DNA from: Paenibacillus sp. FJAT-29882
GTDB lineage: Bacteria > Bacillota > Bacilli > Bacillales > DSM-1321
DNA length: 64,000 nt
Assembly (NCBI RefSeq): GCF_001510645.1
Contig: NZ_LMVB01000002.1
Span: 526,068-590,067, forward strand
Reading direction: 5' to 3'
Within the stretch, counting starts at the first letter, position 1. The number at the start of each line of letters is the position of its first letter. Below, in pieces: positions 49,366 through 57,318 of the stretch. The notes under the pieces are model-generated. The model was not told where the DNA came from. It ran no database searches and was given only the letters and a program-made list of their open reading frames with translations. The translations under genes and the position numbers were made by a program.

Positions 49366-50358
49366 TTAATAAATTGAATTTCCAGTCATTTTTTTGCTTA
49401 ATTTATTTGCTCCAACAACTAAAATTAGACCTATCACAGATTTAAATAATCCAATTGCAGTTGTATAGCTAAATTGACCTCCAACTAGACCAACTCGATA
49501 AATATACGTATCAAAGACTTCTCCTGTTTCGGTCACTAGAGGATTTAGTAGCATATAAATTTGCTCAAACCCTAGATCTAAAATATGTCCTATTTGTAAT
49601 AAGAGGAGTACCATAATTGTTGGTAGCAACAATGGGATCGTAATACTCCAGGCTTGACGAAATTTCCCTGCACCATCTACTTCCGCAGCTTCATATAATT
49701 GAGGATTTATGCCAGCTAAAGCTGCCATGTAAATAATTGTATTCCAACCTACCGATTTCCAAATTCCTGATCCGACAACGATAGAGCGAAAATAGTCCGG
49801 CTCTTGCATAAAAAATATTTCTTTTCCACCAAGACTTCTAATTATTTCATTTATAACCCCAGTGCTTGGAGATAATATATTGATAACTAAACCACCAACA
49901 ATTACCCAAGATAAAAAGTGAGGTAAATAAAGTAAGGTTTGTACAGTTTTCTTAAAGACCATTTTTCTAACTTCATTTAATAATAGCGCCAAAATAATTG
50001 GAGCCGGGAACCCGAATAGGAGCTGATAAAAACTAATCAAAAGTGTGTTATTGAAAATTTGCGAAAACTCAGGATATGTGAACAAATTTTCAAAATGTTT
50101 AAATCCAACAAACTCACTTTCGAATATGCCTTTAAATAAGTTGTAATCTTGAAAGGCTATGACACTACCGGCCAACGGCACATACTTAAATATTAAAAAA
50201 TACAAAACGCCTGGTAGGATCATCGAGTAAAGTGGCCAGTGTTTAATAAAATAGTTTTTCTTTTTAGAAATCGCTTTCATTTTTACATTTGGATGTTCTA
50301 ATGGAATTTCTTTAGAAGTAATAATAGGCTTCGTCCTCCTTTCTTGTATATTTGTCAT
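49366..50358 (-). CDS. Sugar ABC transporter permease (LplB/YteP-like)
   Basis: This protein of up to 330 residues has six membrane segments, the EAA loop EAAEVDGAGKFR and the PAPIILALLLNE segment of the LplB group. The start is unclear: ATG 50358 has no ribosome-binding site, whereas AAAGGAGG lies nine bases before an ATT codon (residue 11), and a later ATG at about residue 27 is also possible. It is the first gene of the second importer operon. Confidence 0.85.
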   Translation of the reverse strand: MTNIQERRTKPIITSKEIPLEHPNVKMKAISKKKNYFIKHWPLYSMILPGVLYFLIFKYVPLAGSVIAFQDYNLFKGIFESEFVGFKHFENLFTYPEFSQIFNNTLLISFYQLLFGFPAPIILALLLNEVRKMVFKKTVQTLLYLPHFLSWVIVGGLVINILSPSTGVINEIIRSLGGKEIFFMQEPDYFRSIVVGSGIWKSVGWNTIIYMAALAGINPQLYEAAEVDGAGKFRQAWSITIPLLLPTIMVLLLLQIGHILDLGFEQIYMLLNPLVTETGEVFDTYIYRVGLVGGQFSYTTAIGLFKSVIGLILVVGANKLSKKMTGNSIY

Positions 50359-50601
50359 TATATATTCTAATTTCTTTTATTAACATGTCTGATTTTTATG
50401 AATATTGTCTTTTTTTGATATTACTAACTATTTTTAAAAGATGCATCCTCTATATCTTACTACTAAAGGCGCCTATTCTTTTTTAAATACAAAAGAGTGA
50501 TCCTTAAACCTCAGGAACACTCTACCTATAAATCTATTCATCTTACTATTAATACACGTTATTTTTGTATCTCTCTTATCTGCTTTACCCACCATTAAGA
50601 A
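50359..50601. other. Intergenic stretch upstream of the second importer
   Basis: No gene is visible. A weak hairpin AGAGTG…CACTCT occurs at about 50494-50523. The importer promoter should lie near 50400. Confidence 0.3.
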
Positions 50602-50640
50602 CAAAAATACCCTCGAGCTAATGTAAGCAGAAGGGTATTC
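50602..50640 (-). terminator. Terminator of the membrane-anchored protein, copy 2
   Basis: AATACCCT and AGGGTATT form the stem around an 18-base loop, and on the minus strand TTTTTG follows. It lies 70 bases after the stop at 50713. Confidence 0.72.
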
Positions 50641-50712
50641 TAGATCTTAGATTATTTGTAAAGCTACAGCTTAGAAAAATAATAATAATCTGGCAAGAAT
50701 TATTTCTCATTT

Positions 50713-51336
50713 TTAGTTAACCAAAAAATTAACGATGCCTTTTACACCATTTATTCGCTCTGTATTTGCCATGACAACAAAAATAAGCGACTCGCCATTT
50801 GCCACGATTGAGGTCAGATAAGGCACCTTCGAAACATCAATTCCTGTTATTGTAGCAGAGTTTGTAGGTGATGTATATTTACTCGTTTGCCAATTGTCAA
50901 AAGCCTGTATTTTACTCAAATCATATAAATTGCCTTCTTCGTTAAATTGACGAAACGCATTTTCATCGATAAGAAGAACATCAACTTCCTTTGCTGCTAT
51001 TTCAGCCGCTAGCTTTTGATTTGTTACAAATGCATTGGGATTGTTTGAGGTATCACTTGAATTTATTGCCTCAATAGAAACTATCTCATTATCACTTTTT
51101 ATTAATGATTGTTCAAGCAGTATTTGCAATTCTTTTGTTTGTTCAGTCGTTATTCCTTCTTTAACAACACGAACAGATAAAATTTCTTCTTGTCGATTCG
51201 TAAAAGAATGGATTGTCATTACAAGAACGATAATGACAATTATAGCTCCAATTGCATGAAATGAATAATATTCAAATAAATACTCTAGTTTTTTTTTTAG
51301 TGTTAATGTTTGTAATTGTTCTTTTAGACTTTTCAA
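50713..51336 (-). CDS. Membrane-anchored extracellular protein of unknown family (copy 2)
   Basis: This is a paralog of the protein at 27193. The start is TTG 51336 by alignment with copy 1 and by the GAGAGGTG seven bases upstream; the frame reaching 51360 is not supported. It has 207 residues with a basic head, a membrane segment (about 32-50) and an extracellular domain sharing AAEIAAKEVDVLLIDENAFR, GNLYDLSKI and ITGIDVSKVPYL with copy 1. It is again divergent from a YesL gene across a cre-like site. Confidence 0.7.
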   Translation of the reverse strand: MKSLKEQLQTLTLKKKLEYLFEYYSFHAIGAIIVIIVLVMTIHSFTNRQEEILSVRVVKEGITTEQTKELQILLEQSLIKSDNEIVSIEAINSSDTSNNPNAFVTNQKLAAEIAAKEVDVLLIDENAFRQFNEEGNLYDLSKIQAFDNWQTSKYTSPTNSATITGIDVSKVPYLTSIVANGESLIFVVMANTERINGVKGIVNFLVN

Positions 51337-51370
51337 TACACTGCACCTCTCAAGCACCATTATAGCATAT

Positions 51371-51384
51371 ATAAAGCGCTACCA
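51371..51384. promoter_or_regulatory. cre-like site in the divergent promoter region (copy 2)
   Basis: ATAAAGCGCTACCA agrees with the cre consensus at 12 of 14 positions and shares ATAAAGCGCT with the site at 27866. Conservation between the two cassettes supports a regulatory role. Confidence 0.5.
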
Positions 51385-51450
51385 TTGTATATATCATTAC
51401 CATTCGTTATAATAATTCGAAATATTAGTATATTGTTAGTTTTAGGAGTG

Positions 51451-52071
51451 TTGAATATTTTTAGCATAGATAGCTGCTTGTATCGAATTGGCCTGTGTTT
51501 ATACCATTTCGTGTATTTAAATATTTTATTTATTCTTAGTTGTATTCCCGTGGTTACAATTTTCCCAGCACTTGCTGCACTCTTTGGAGTAGTAAGAGAA
51601 TGGAGAAAAAGTAAGGAAGCAGCAGTTTTCACTTCATTTAAGAAAAAGTTTATTGAACATTGGAAACAAAGCTATTTAGTTGGTATTCTTTTTACACTGG
51701 TTGCTCTGAGCTTAGCTGCTGATTTCCCATTTTTATCTCAAATGACATCATCATATAAAACATTTTTTCATGTAGCAATCTTATGTATCAGCTTTTTAAG
51801 TGTCCTATCCTTATTAAGCATTTATCCACTAATGGTAAATACGTTTTCATCATTTAAACGGTTGTGTATTTCTAGCCTTCAATTAGGCCTATACAAAATC
51901 CACTTAACACTCTTTTGTATAATTGTTCTTATTGTGTGGACTATACTTTTTTTATACTTTTCATTCTTGATTGTCTTTTTCTTTTTCAGTACTTCTGCTT
52001 ATCTAATTTATTGGATTGCTGATCTAAAGTTCAAAAAGCTAATCCTACAAGGGAATTCAATTACTAGCTAA
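51451..52071 (+). CDS. YesL family protein (DUF624), copy 2
   Basis: This polytopic membrane protein of about 206 residues is strongly similar to copy 1 (shared NILFILSCIP, TIFPALAALFGVVR, SSAYLIYWIADLKF-like end). The start is placed at TTG 51451, which lines up with ATG 28097 of copy 1 and follows AGGAG closely; the frame is open from 51385. It ends at a terminator hairpin. It flanks the second LplABC-type importer, as copy 1 flanks the thu-like importer. Confidence 0.78.
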   Translation: MNIFSIDSCLYRIGLCLYHFVYLNILFILSCIPVVTIFPALAALFGVVREWRKSKEAAVFTSFKKKFIEHWKQSYLVGILFTLVALSLAADFPFLSQMTSSYKTFFHVAILCISFLSVLSLLSIYPLMVNTFSSFKRLCISSLQLGLYKIHLTLFCIIVLIVWTILFLYFSFLIVFFFFSTSAYLIYWIADLKFKKLILQGNSITS

Positions 52072-52073
52072 CG

Positions 52074-52116
52074 AATAGGTTGTTAGATTACAAAATTCTA
52101 ACAACCTGTTCTTTCT
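52074..52116 (+). terminator. Terminator of YesL copy 2
   Basis: AGGTTGTTAGA (52077-52087) pairs with TCTAACAACCT (52097-52107), followed by GTTCTTTCTT. It is similar in stem sequence to the terminator of copy 1. Confidence 0.72.
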
Positions 52117-52281
52117 TAATAGTGATAACATAGTAGCGCTTAATTATTACGGATTTTGTCATCAGCTCAGTTTACACGCACAGGCCGAATCATGAATTTT
52201 CAAGTTGAGGATTTTAAGGTAGTATATGTATCGAGTAACGAGAAATAGGTTCTAACTTCGATTATTAATTCAAAAAGCTCT

Positions 52282-52750
52282 TCACTCTTCCCCCCATCCT
52301 TTACAAATATCAACCCATTCCAATGCATTTGAATATTGAAATAATTCATCACATGTAAGTTCGATGGCTGAATTCGTACTTCCACAGGCCGGGAATATCG
52401 TGTCAAATCGTTTCATGGAGATGTCAAGAAAAACGTCGAGATCACGCACTAGTCCAAAGGGACAGACACCGCCGATTTCGTGACCGGTTTGCAAAAAAAC
52501 TTCTTCTGGTGGAAGCATTCTTGCTTTAAACCCAAATAGATTCTTGAATTTTTTATTATCAATCTTTGCATCACCTGCCGCTACAATTAATAGTGCATTG
52601 TCCCCTTCTCCTCGAAACGATATCGTTTTAGCGATACGTGCGGGAATAACCTGAATCGTTGCCGCTGCCTCGCCCACTGTAGCACTTGATGTTTCAAATT
52701 CCTTCACGATCATACTTTTTAAAATGGGCTCTTACCTTTTCAATTGCCAA
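52282..52750 (-). pseudogene. YbaK/EbsC-type aminoacyl-tRNA deacylase, frameshifted near the N-terminus
   Basis: The intact part (143 codons from ATG 52713) shows the YbaK fold: FETSSATVGEAAATI, the catalytic-site GGVCPFGL and FPACGSTNSAIEL. Members trim mischarged tRNA, for example Cys- or Ala-tRNA(Pro). The usual first 16 or so residues are present in another frame: TTG 52750 after GAGAGG gives AIEKVRAHFKKYDREG, then a stop. One insertion or deletion near 52710 separates the two. The gene is either recently inactivated, expressed from the inner ATG without its first helix, or affected by a sequence error. Confidence 0.72.
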
Positions 52751-52920
52751 CCAAACTCATCCTCTCAGCTTCAAATTTATTTAAAAGGATACACACCTTA
52801 CAACAGTAAAGCAACTAGAATGACTGATATGCTATACCTATCCTTTACTTCCGAATATCCCCATTGACGCATCCTATCCAACTAATGTACTATTGATAGT
52901 CGAGTGCACAACTTAGATTA

Positions 52921-52960
52921 CGTGGTTCGCAACCATCCCACGAAAAAAAACTAGGGAGAG
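52921..52960 (+). ncRNA. preQ1-I riboswitch
   Basis: CGTGG (52921-52925) pairs with CCACG (52938-52942) to form P1. The loop TTCGCAACCATC, the A-rich tail GAAAAAAAACTA and the 3' GGGAGAG fit the compact preQ1 class I aptamer. The 3' strand that forms the pseudoknot overlaps the Shine-Dalgarno of the next gene, so preQ1 should reduce translation of queT. Confidence 0.88.
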
Positions 52961-52966
52961 ATATGT

Positions 52967-53452
52967 ATGAAAACTAAAACGCTAGTCGTTAATGCGATTT
53001 TAGCTGCTTTGTATATTGCAGTGTCATTTTTGATTCAACCATTTGGATTTACTAATATTCAATTTCGAGTATCAGAAATGTTTAATCATTTAATCGTATT
53101 CAATAAGAAGTATTTTTATGGAATTGTAATGGGAGTCTTTTTAACGAATCTACTATTTTCACCGATGGTGCCGTATGATTTAGTTTTCGGAGTCGGTCAA
53201 TCTGTGCTTTCGTTATTGATTACCATCTTTGCTGGACGATATATCAAAAACAAACTGGCGTTAATGATGGTGAATACACTTGTGTTTACGTTCACAATGT
53301 TTATGATTGCTCTTGAGCTGAATCTCGCATTAGACTTACCATTCCTATTCACATGGTTCACAACAGCTGTAGGTGAATTTGCTGTCATGTTAGTTGGAAT
53401 TCCAGTAATCTATGCGATTCATAAACGTGTAAACTTTAATAAGCTGTTATAA
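52967..53452 (+). CDS. queT: Queuosine precursor transporter QueT
   Basis: This 161-residue membrane protein of the QueT family has about five hydrophobic segments and the conserved VNAILAALYIAVSFLIQPF and QFRVSEMFNHL segments. It is the substrate-specific subunit of an energy-coupling-factor importer for a 7-deazaguanine such as preQ1. A preQ1 riboswitch lies directly upstream, which fixes the ligand class. The ATG at 52967 follows AGGGAGAG by six bases; an earlier ATG at 52963 is out of frame. A strong terminator follows. Confidence 0.9.
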   Translation: MKTKTLVVNAILAALYIAVSFLIQPFGFTNIQFRVSEMFNHLIVFNKKYFYGIVMGVFLTNLLFSPMVPYDLVFGVGQSVLSLLITIFAGRYIKNKLALMMVNTLVFTFTMFMIALELNLALDLPFLFTWFTTAVGEFAVMLVGIPVIYAIHKRVNFNKLL

Positions 53453-53457
53453 TTTCA

Positions 53458-53491
53458 AAAGGATTGCCAAAGCAACTTGGCGGTCCTTTTA
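53458..53491 (+). terminator. Terminator of queT
   Basis: AAAAGGATTGCCAA pairs with TTGGCGGTCCTTTT through 14 bp including two G-T pairs, and a T-rich stretch follows. Confidence 0.85.
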
Positions 53492-53635
53492 CTTTTTTCC
53501 CTCTCCAGTTAGCCTTCACCAAATAAAATCCCCCTTCACTTTTCTTGCGTTTCTCCCATATCAATTGCTCCATATGTTAAAATTTAATATGAGGCTTTTC
53601 ATCCTAAGCTTTGCATCAAACAAAGGAGAGCTCCC

Positions 53636-55282
53636 ATGTCAAAATTAATTATATGCCTATACATTTTCTGCGGCTTATCCATTCTATTTTTGACAGAATG
53701 GTATCTTACTATTACAAATGTTCCCTATCAAAAATTGCTTATGATTCAACGATTCAAAGGGATTATCTTTATTGTTATTACTGCAGCTATTCTCTACTTT
53801 TTTCTAAAAAAGAGAAAAAGCTATAGGTTATTAAAAGAGGAACAAGAACGCCTACAAACTTTGATCCATTCAATGGCCGATTTTGTTAATTTCAAAGATG
53901 GACAAGGACGTTGGACTGAGGCCAATAAGTTTGGACTTGAATTATTTCAGCTAGAGCATGTAGATTATAAAGGAAAAAAAGATAGTGAATTAGCTCAATA
54001 CACGGATTTTTATAAAGATGCATTAGAGTATTGTGAGATTTCAGATGAGGAAACGTGGGTAAACCGAAAAGTTACTCGGTGTGAAGAAATCATCCCAATG
54101 CCAGATGGGAATCACAAATCATTTGATACGATAAAAGTTCCTCTTTTTCATGAAGATGGATCACGAAAAGCATTTGTTGTCATCGGAAGGGATATAACGG
54201 AACGGGTTAAAGCTGAACAGCATTTATTGCAAAGTCAGCAGCAGTATAAATCGCTCTTCGATTATAATCCTGACCCTGTGCTTATGATGGATATAGATGG
54301 GGTGATTACGAATATCAATCCGCGCTTTGAAAGTGTGACTTGCTGGAGATTTGACGATATCATCGGTGTTCCAATCATGGATGTATTAGCAAGCTCAAAT
54401 GAAAAGGAGAAATTGCACCAATCATTAGCTGAAGTCATTGAGAACAAAACAGGGATTACACATGGAGACATTCGCATTCTTACAAAACACAAAGAGACCG
54501 TGTTACTTGCTTTTACACTCGTTCCAATGCTAATAAATGACCAAATTATCGGTGTCATTGGCTATGCACAGGATGTAACGCTTATACGTGAAACCGAAGA
54601 AGTTCTGAGAAAAACTGAAAAATTATCGGTCGTTGGGGAGTTGGCAGCAAGTGTCGCTCACGAAGTCAGAAATCCACTTACTTCTTTAATTGGCTTCGTA
54701 CAACTGTTAAAATCCAATGAATTAGAATATCAGCATTACTACTCCATTATGTTAAGTGAGTTAGATCGAATTAACTTGATTGTTAGCGAATTGCTCGTCC
54801 TTGCCAAACCTCAGGACATGAAGTTTAGTGAGCATAACATCGTGATACTGATGAATGATGTCGTGACATTACTAAAACCTGAAGCGAACTTGAACGGAAC
54901 TTCCATTTCAATAAAAGGAAACGAGTCCATCCCAATAATACGATGTGAAGCAAACCAATTAAAGCAAGTATTCATCAATATTATTAAGAACTCGATTGAG
55001 GCGTCAGCAACATCGGTTTCAATCGAGTTTTCTATAGCTAGTGATCAAGTGACTGTTAATGTCAAGGATAATGGTCAAGGTATAGAAAAGGCACGAATCA
55101 AGCATCTTGGGGAACCGTTTTATTCATCGAAGGAAAAAGGCACGGGTCTCGGACTCACTGTCAGTTCACGGATCATTGAAACGCACCGTGGAAATATCAC
55201 CTTTGAAAGTACGCTTGGAAAAGGTACTGAAGTGCATTTGCGTTTACCAATTAATTGTCATTCACAACGGAGTATTGGATAA
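53636..55282 (+). CDS. PAS-domain sensor histidine kinase, sporulation kinase type
   Basis: This 548-residue kinase has two N-terminal membrane segments (about 2-24 and 40-58) with almost no loop. Two PAS domains follow (about 80-180, with SFDTIKVPLFHEDGSRKAFV, and about 200-310, with DYNPDPVLMMDIDGVITNIN). HisKA (His in ASVAHEVRNPLTSLIGF, about 345) and a HATPase domain (DNGQGIEKARI, KGTGLGLTVS) complete it. The layout matches KinE-like phosphorelay kinases feeding Spo0F. It stands alone without a response regulator. GGAGAG lies before the ATG. Confidence 0.87.
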   Translation: MSKLIICLYIFCGLSILFLTEWYLTITNVPYQKLLMIQRFKGIIFIVITAAILYFFLKKRKSYRLLKEEQERLQTLIHSMADFVNFKDGQGRWTEANKFGLELFQLEHVDYKGKKDSELAQYTDFYKDALEYCEISDEETWVNRKVTRCEEIIPMPDGNHKSFDTIKVPLFHEDGSRKAFVVIGRDITERVKAEQHLLQSQQQYKSLFDYNPDPVLMMDIDGVITNINPRFESVTCWRFDDIIGVPIMDVLASSNEKEKLHQSLAEVIENKTGITHGDIRILTKHKETVLLAFTLVPMLINDQIIGVIGYAQDVTLIRETEEVLRKTEKLSVVGELAASVAHEVRNPLTSLIGFVQLLKSNELEYQHYYSIMLSELDRINLIVSELLVLAKPQDMKFSEHNIVILMNDVVTLLKPEANLNGTSISIKGNESIPIIRCEANQLKQVFINIIKNSIEASATSVSIEFSIASDQVTVNVKDNGQGIEKARIKHLGEPFYSSKEKGTGLGLTVSSRIIETHRGNITFESTLGKGTEVHLRLPINCHSQRSIG

Positions 55283-55559
55283 TTAGCCAATGCTCTGTTA
55301 CCAGAATAAACATGAGTTTCGTGATATGAGCTTCCTACATATATATATTTTTCACTTCTAACAGATCGGTTTCATCTCAATATCCTCTTCACATTCTTGT
55401 CGAAATTTCTGATTATTTCTTGGGGAATACTTACAATAATTGCACTTTTCAATTCTCCCTTTTCCATACTAGGTAAGTGATTCAAGATCCTTTAATTAAT
55501 CGATTAATTAGATTCCATTTTGTCAGCACTTGTCACAATATCATTAAAACACAAAGAAG
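55283..55559. other. Intergenic stretch
   Basis: No convincing gene is seen. The palindrome TTAATTAATCGATTAATTA at about 55492-55510 recurs inside the hairpin at 59548-59586. Confidence 0.3.
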
Positions 55560-55655
55560 AAGTTGTCCCATAAGGTTCTGACCTCACGCTCTATACACCA
55601 TTTATTGTGTCATGTACACGTCAGATAATGTGAAACTTCAATCAGTGGGATAAAT
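55560..55655. repeat. Family 1 element (copy D) joined to a family 3 end
   Basis: GAAGTTGTCCCATAAGG and GACCTCACGCTCTATACACC at the left match copies C and E. The right part (AATGTGAAACTTCAATCAGT) is the family 3 terminus in reverse. One element seems to have inserted into or recombined with the other. Confidence 0.5.
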
Positions 55656-55669
55656 GATATAGTGGATGA

Positions 55670-55834
55670 CCTGTTCAGCACTTTTATCTGATACTCTTTT
55701 GTTTTTAACATATCTGAAACGTGCAAGTGAATATATCCCATCACTGTTCCACTTGAACGGCCTCTCCAATCCTCCCCTTCTGTTTCAGCCAATAAACCTA
55801 GTGAGTCCAGAGCTACTATACCTATTTTAATCAA
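55670..55834 (-). pseudogene. Fragment of a catechol 2,3-dioxygenase-like (VOC family) protein
   Basis: About 55 codons read IKIGIVALDSLGLLAETEGE and SSGTVMGYIHLHVSDM, the segment joining the two VOC halves of CatE-type extradiol dioxygenases (usual length about 280). Both ends are missing: the 3' end runs into the repeat at 55560-55655. It is a relic with no catalytic site. Confidence 0.55.
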
Positions 55835-55905
55835 ATTATTTTCACCAAATGAAAGGACAAAATTCTAAGAGCCATCATAGTCTATATGAAAAGGGGGGAG
55901 AGGAA

Positions 55906-56112
55906 TTGAAAAGGAAACGATTCGACAAACCAGAACCAAAACTTGAAGAGGTAAGCGTCCAAGATGAATCATCCGAACCCAACGATGATCAGTTGGCTGA
56001 TTTATTAAAAGCCAACCCTTATTTAAAGCCACTGGTTCAACAGATTAAACAGAAAAGACAAAGTCTTCTATTCACGAAAAACAAACCCACTGACAATAAA
56101 GTGCATGACTAA
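55906..56112 (+). CDS. Small hydrophilic protein of unknown function
   Basis: A 68-residue, highly charged protein starts at TTG 55906, with GGGGAG about five bases upstream (an ATG at 55849 without a site opens the same frame). It has KRKRFDKPEPKLEE near the start and LADLLKANPYLKPLVQQIKQ in the second half, a possible amphipathic helix. No family is recognised. The good site and the terminator that follows support a real gene. Confidence 0.5.
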   Translation: MKRKRFDKPEPKLEEVSVQDESSEPNDDQLADLLKANPYLKPLVQQIKQKRQSLLFTKNKPTDNKVHD

Positions 56113-56124
56113 TACCATTCATGA

Positions 56125-56150
56125 AAGCATCTGAAATATTTCAGATGCTT
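56125..56150 (+). terminator. Terminator of the small hydrophilic protein gene
   Basis: AAGCATCTGAAA and TTTCAGATGCTT form a perfect 12-bp stem around TA, followed by ATTTTAATTTT. Confidence 0.8.
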
Positions 56151-56161
56151 ATTTTAATTTT

Positions 56162-56214
56162 CTCCCACGCTTAACGGGCAGTTAGACCCCCTACTGATGG
56201 AAGTTTCACTTTAT
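56162..56214. repeat. Short family 3 element (copy B)
   Basis: CCCACGCTTAACGGGCAGT and AGACCCCC match the right end of the element at 30757-30916 in reverse. They are followed directly by TACTGATGGAAGTTTCACTT, the other end. The roughly 100 internal bases are deleted. Confidence 0.55.
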
Positions 56215-56293
56215 TTAGAAATTAAAAAGAACAGTTTTAAAAGATGGGGTGCCAAACTACAGGATGATACATGCATTAATAAAACATATTGAA

Positions 56294-56414
56294 GAGGATG
56301 TCCCATAAAGATCTTGACCTCACACTCTTTGCACAGTTTATCATTCTACATACACCCTCATTTAAACTGTATAGAATAGTTCTAGGTTCTAACTCTTTCA
56401 TTTGGAACATCCTC
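56294..56414. repeat. Inverted-repeat element, family 1 (copy E)
   Basis: GAGGATGTCCCA at the left and TGGAACATCCTC at the right are inverted repeats with one mismatch, 121 bases end to end. The interior shares TTGACCTCACACTCT with copies C and D. It ends ten bases from the stop of the SEC-C gene. Confidence 0.68.
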
Positions 56415-56423
56415 TGTGTTATC

Positions 56424-56918
56424 TTATGCAATCCCGCAGCATTTTTTGTATTTCTTTCCGCTACCGCAAGTACATGGATCATTTCTTCCAATTACATTCT
56501 CATTTATAATCGGTTTCTTCGACTCTTTTGTTATGATATTATGACCTTCCAACTTCATTTGCGCATACCGTTGTTTGAATAACTCTACAACTTCAGGACT
56601 ATAGTTTAATGCTTCAGTTGCAATCTCATTTGCCTTCTGTTCTGGAAGATTTCGATCTTCAATAACCGTTTCACCATTTTTAAACGATTTTCTCACACCG
56701 AAATGACGCCCTGTAGCTTGCGAATTCTCGTCTTCTTCAATAAATTTCAGATAAACATCATCACAATGGCAAGCTGCATGCATGCAATAATAGTCATAAA
56801 TCCAGTAGGTTTTCCCTTCATAACTACTTTTCAACGCAATATTATCCTGTACTCCAAACACATCTATATACTTAATCGCTTTACCATCTATTATTTCTGA
56901 TGCTTTAATCGGTCTCAT
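56424..56918 (-). CDS. SEC-C zinc-motif protein
   Basis: This 164-residue protein ends with a SEC-C zinc-binding motif ([19 protein letters not shown], about residues 144-162), as found at the C-terminus of SecA and in many small proteins. The N-terminal 110 residues are unassigned and contain [17 protein letters not shown], a second Cys/His cluster. AGGATGTG lies upstream of the ATG. It stands alone. A role in binding nucleic acid or proteins via zinc is likely. Confidence 0.8.
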   Translation of the reverse strand: MRPIKASEIIDGKAIKYIDVFGVQDNIALKSSYEGKTYWIYDYYCMHAACHCDDVYLKFIEEDENSQATGRHFGVRKSFKNGETVIEDRNLPEQKANEIATEALNYSPEVVELFKQRYAQMKLEGHNIITKESKKPIINENVIGRNDPCTCGSGKKYKKCCGIA

Positions 56919-57239
56919 TATTCACACATCCTATAAAAGTATTTCATTGCTTTAGTATTGTATCTCCTATTTGACATTCAGTCACCTACTTATCTCCAAA
57001 TCTATGCAAATGGTTTGTCATTCAAAAACTGCGGAAATAAGGAAACATCAATAATATTTACACATTGAATCCATATACAACTAGTCACGATGATTACTTA
57101 CAAAACTCCATGAAGAAAAAAGACTTCATCCGTACATTTGCTCATATTAAATACAACGGCTGTACAGTTCAACCTATAGGGATTTATAAAAAAAAAAGAA
57201 AGGCATGTGTACCTCTCCCTTTTATCCAGGTTGTAATAT

Positions 57240-57318
57240 CCCGCATTAACGAGCAGTTAGGCTTAGAGGAATCGAAGAAGCGTAGGTGGGGGGCCAGTGA
57301 TTGAAGTTTCACTTTATC
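57240..57318. repeat. Family 3 element (copy C) abutting telA
   Basis: CCCGCATTAACGAGCAGTTA at the left and CAGTGATTGAAGTTTCACTT at the right match the two ends of the family, with GTAGGTGGGGGG between. The right end (ACTTTAT) overlaps the stop codon of telA. A 79-codon plus-strand frame running into it (57065-57304) is not convincing as a gene. Confidence 0.55.

Noticed and set aside
57065..57304. 79-codon plus-strand ORF
   Set aside because: Its last third is repeat DNA (family 3) and it has no ribosome-binding site.
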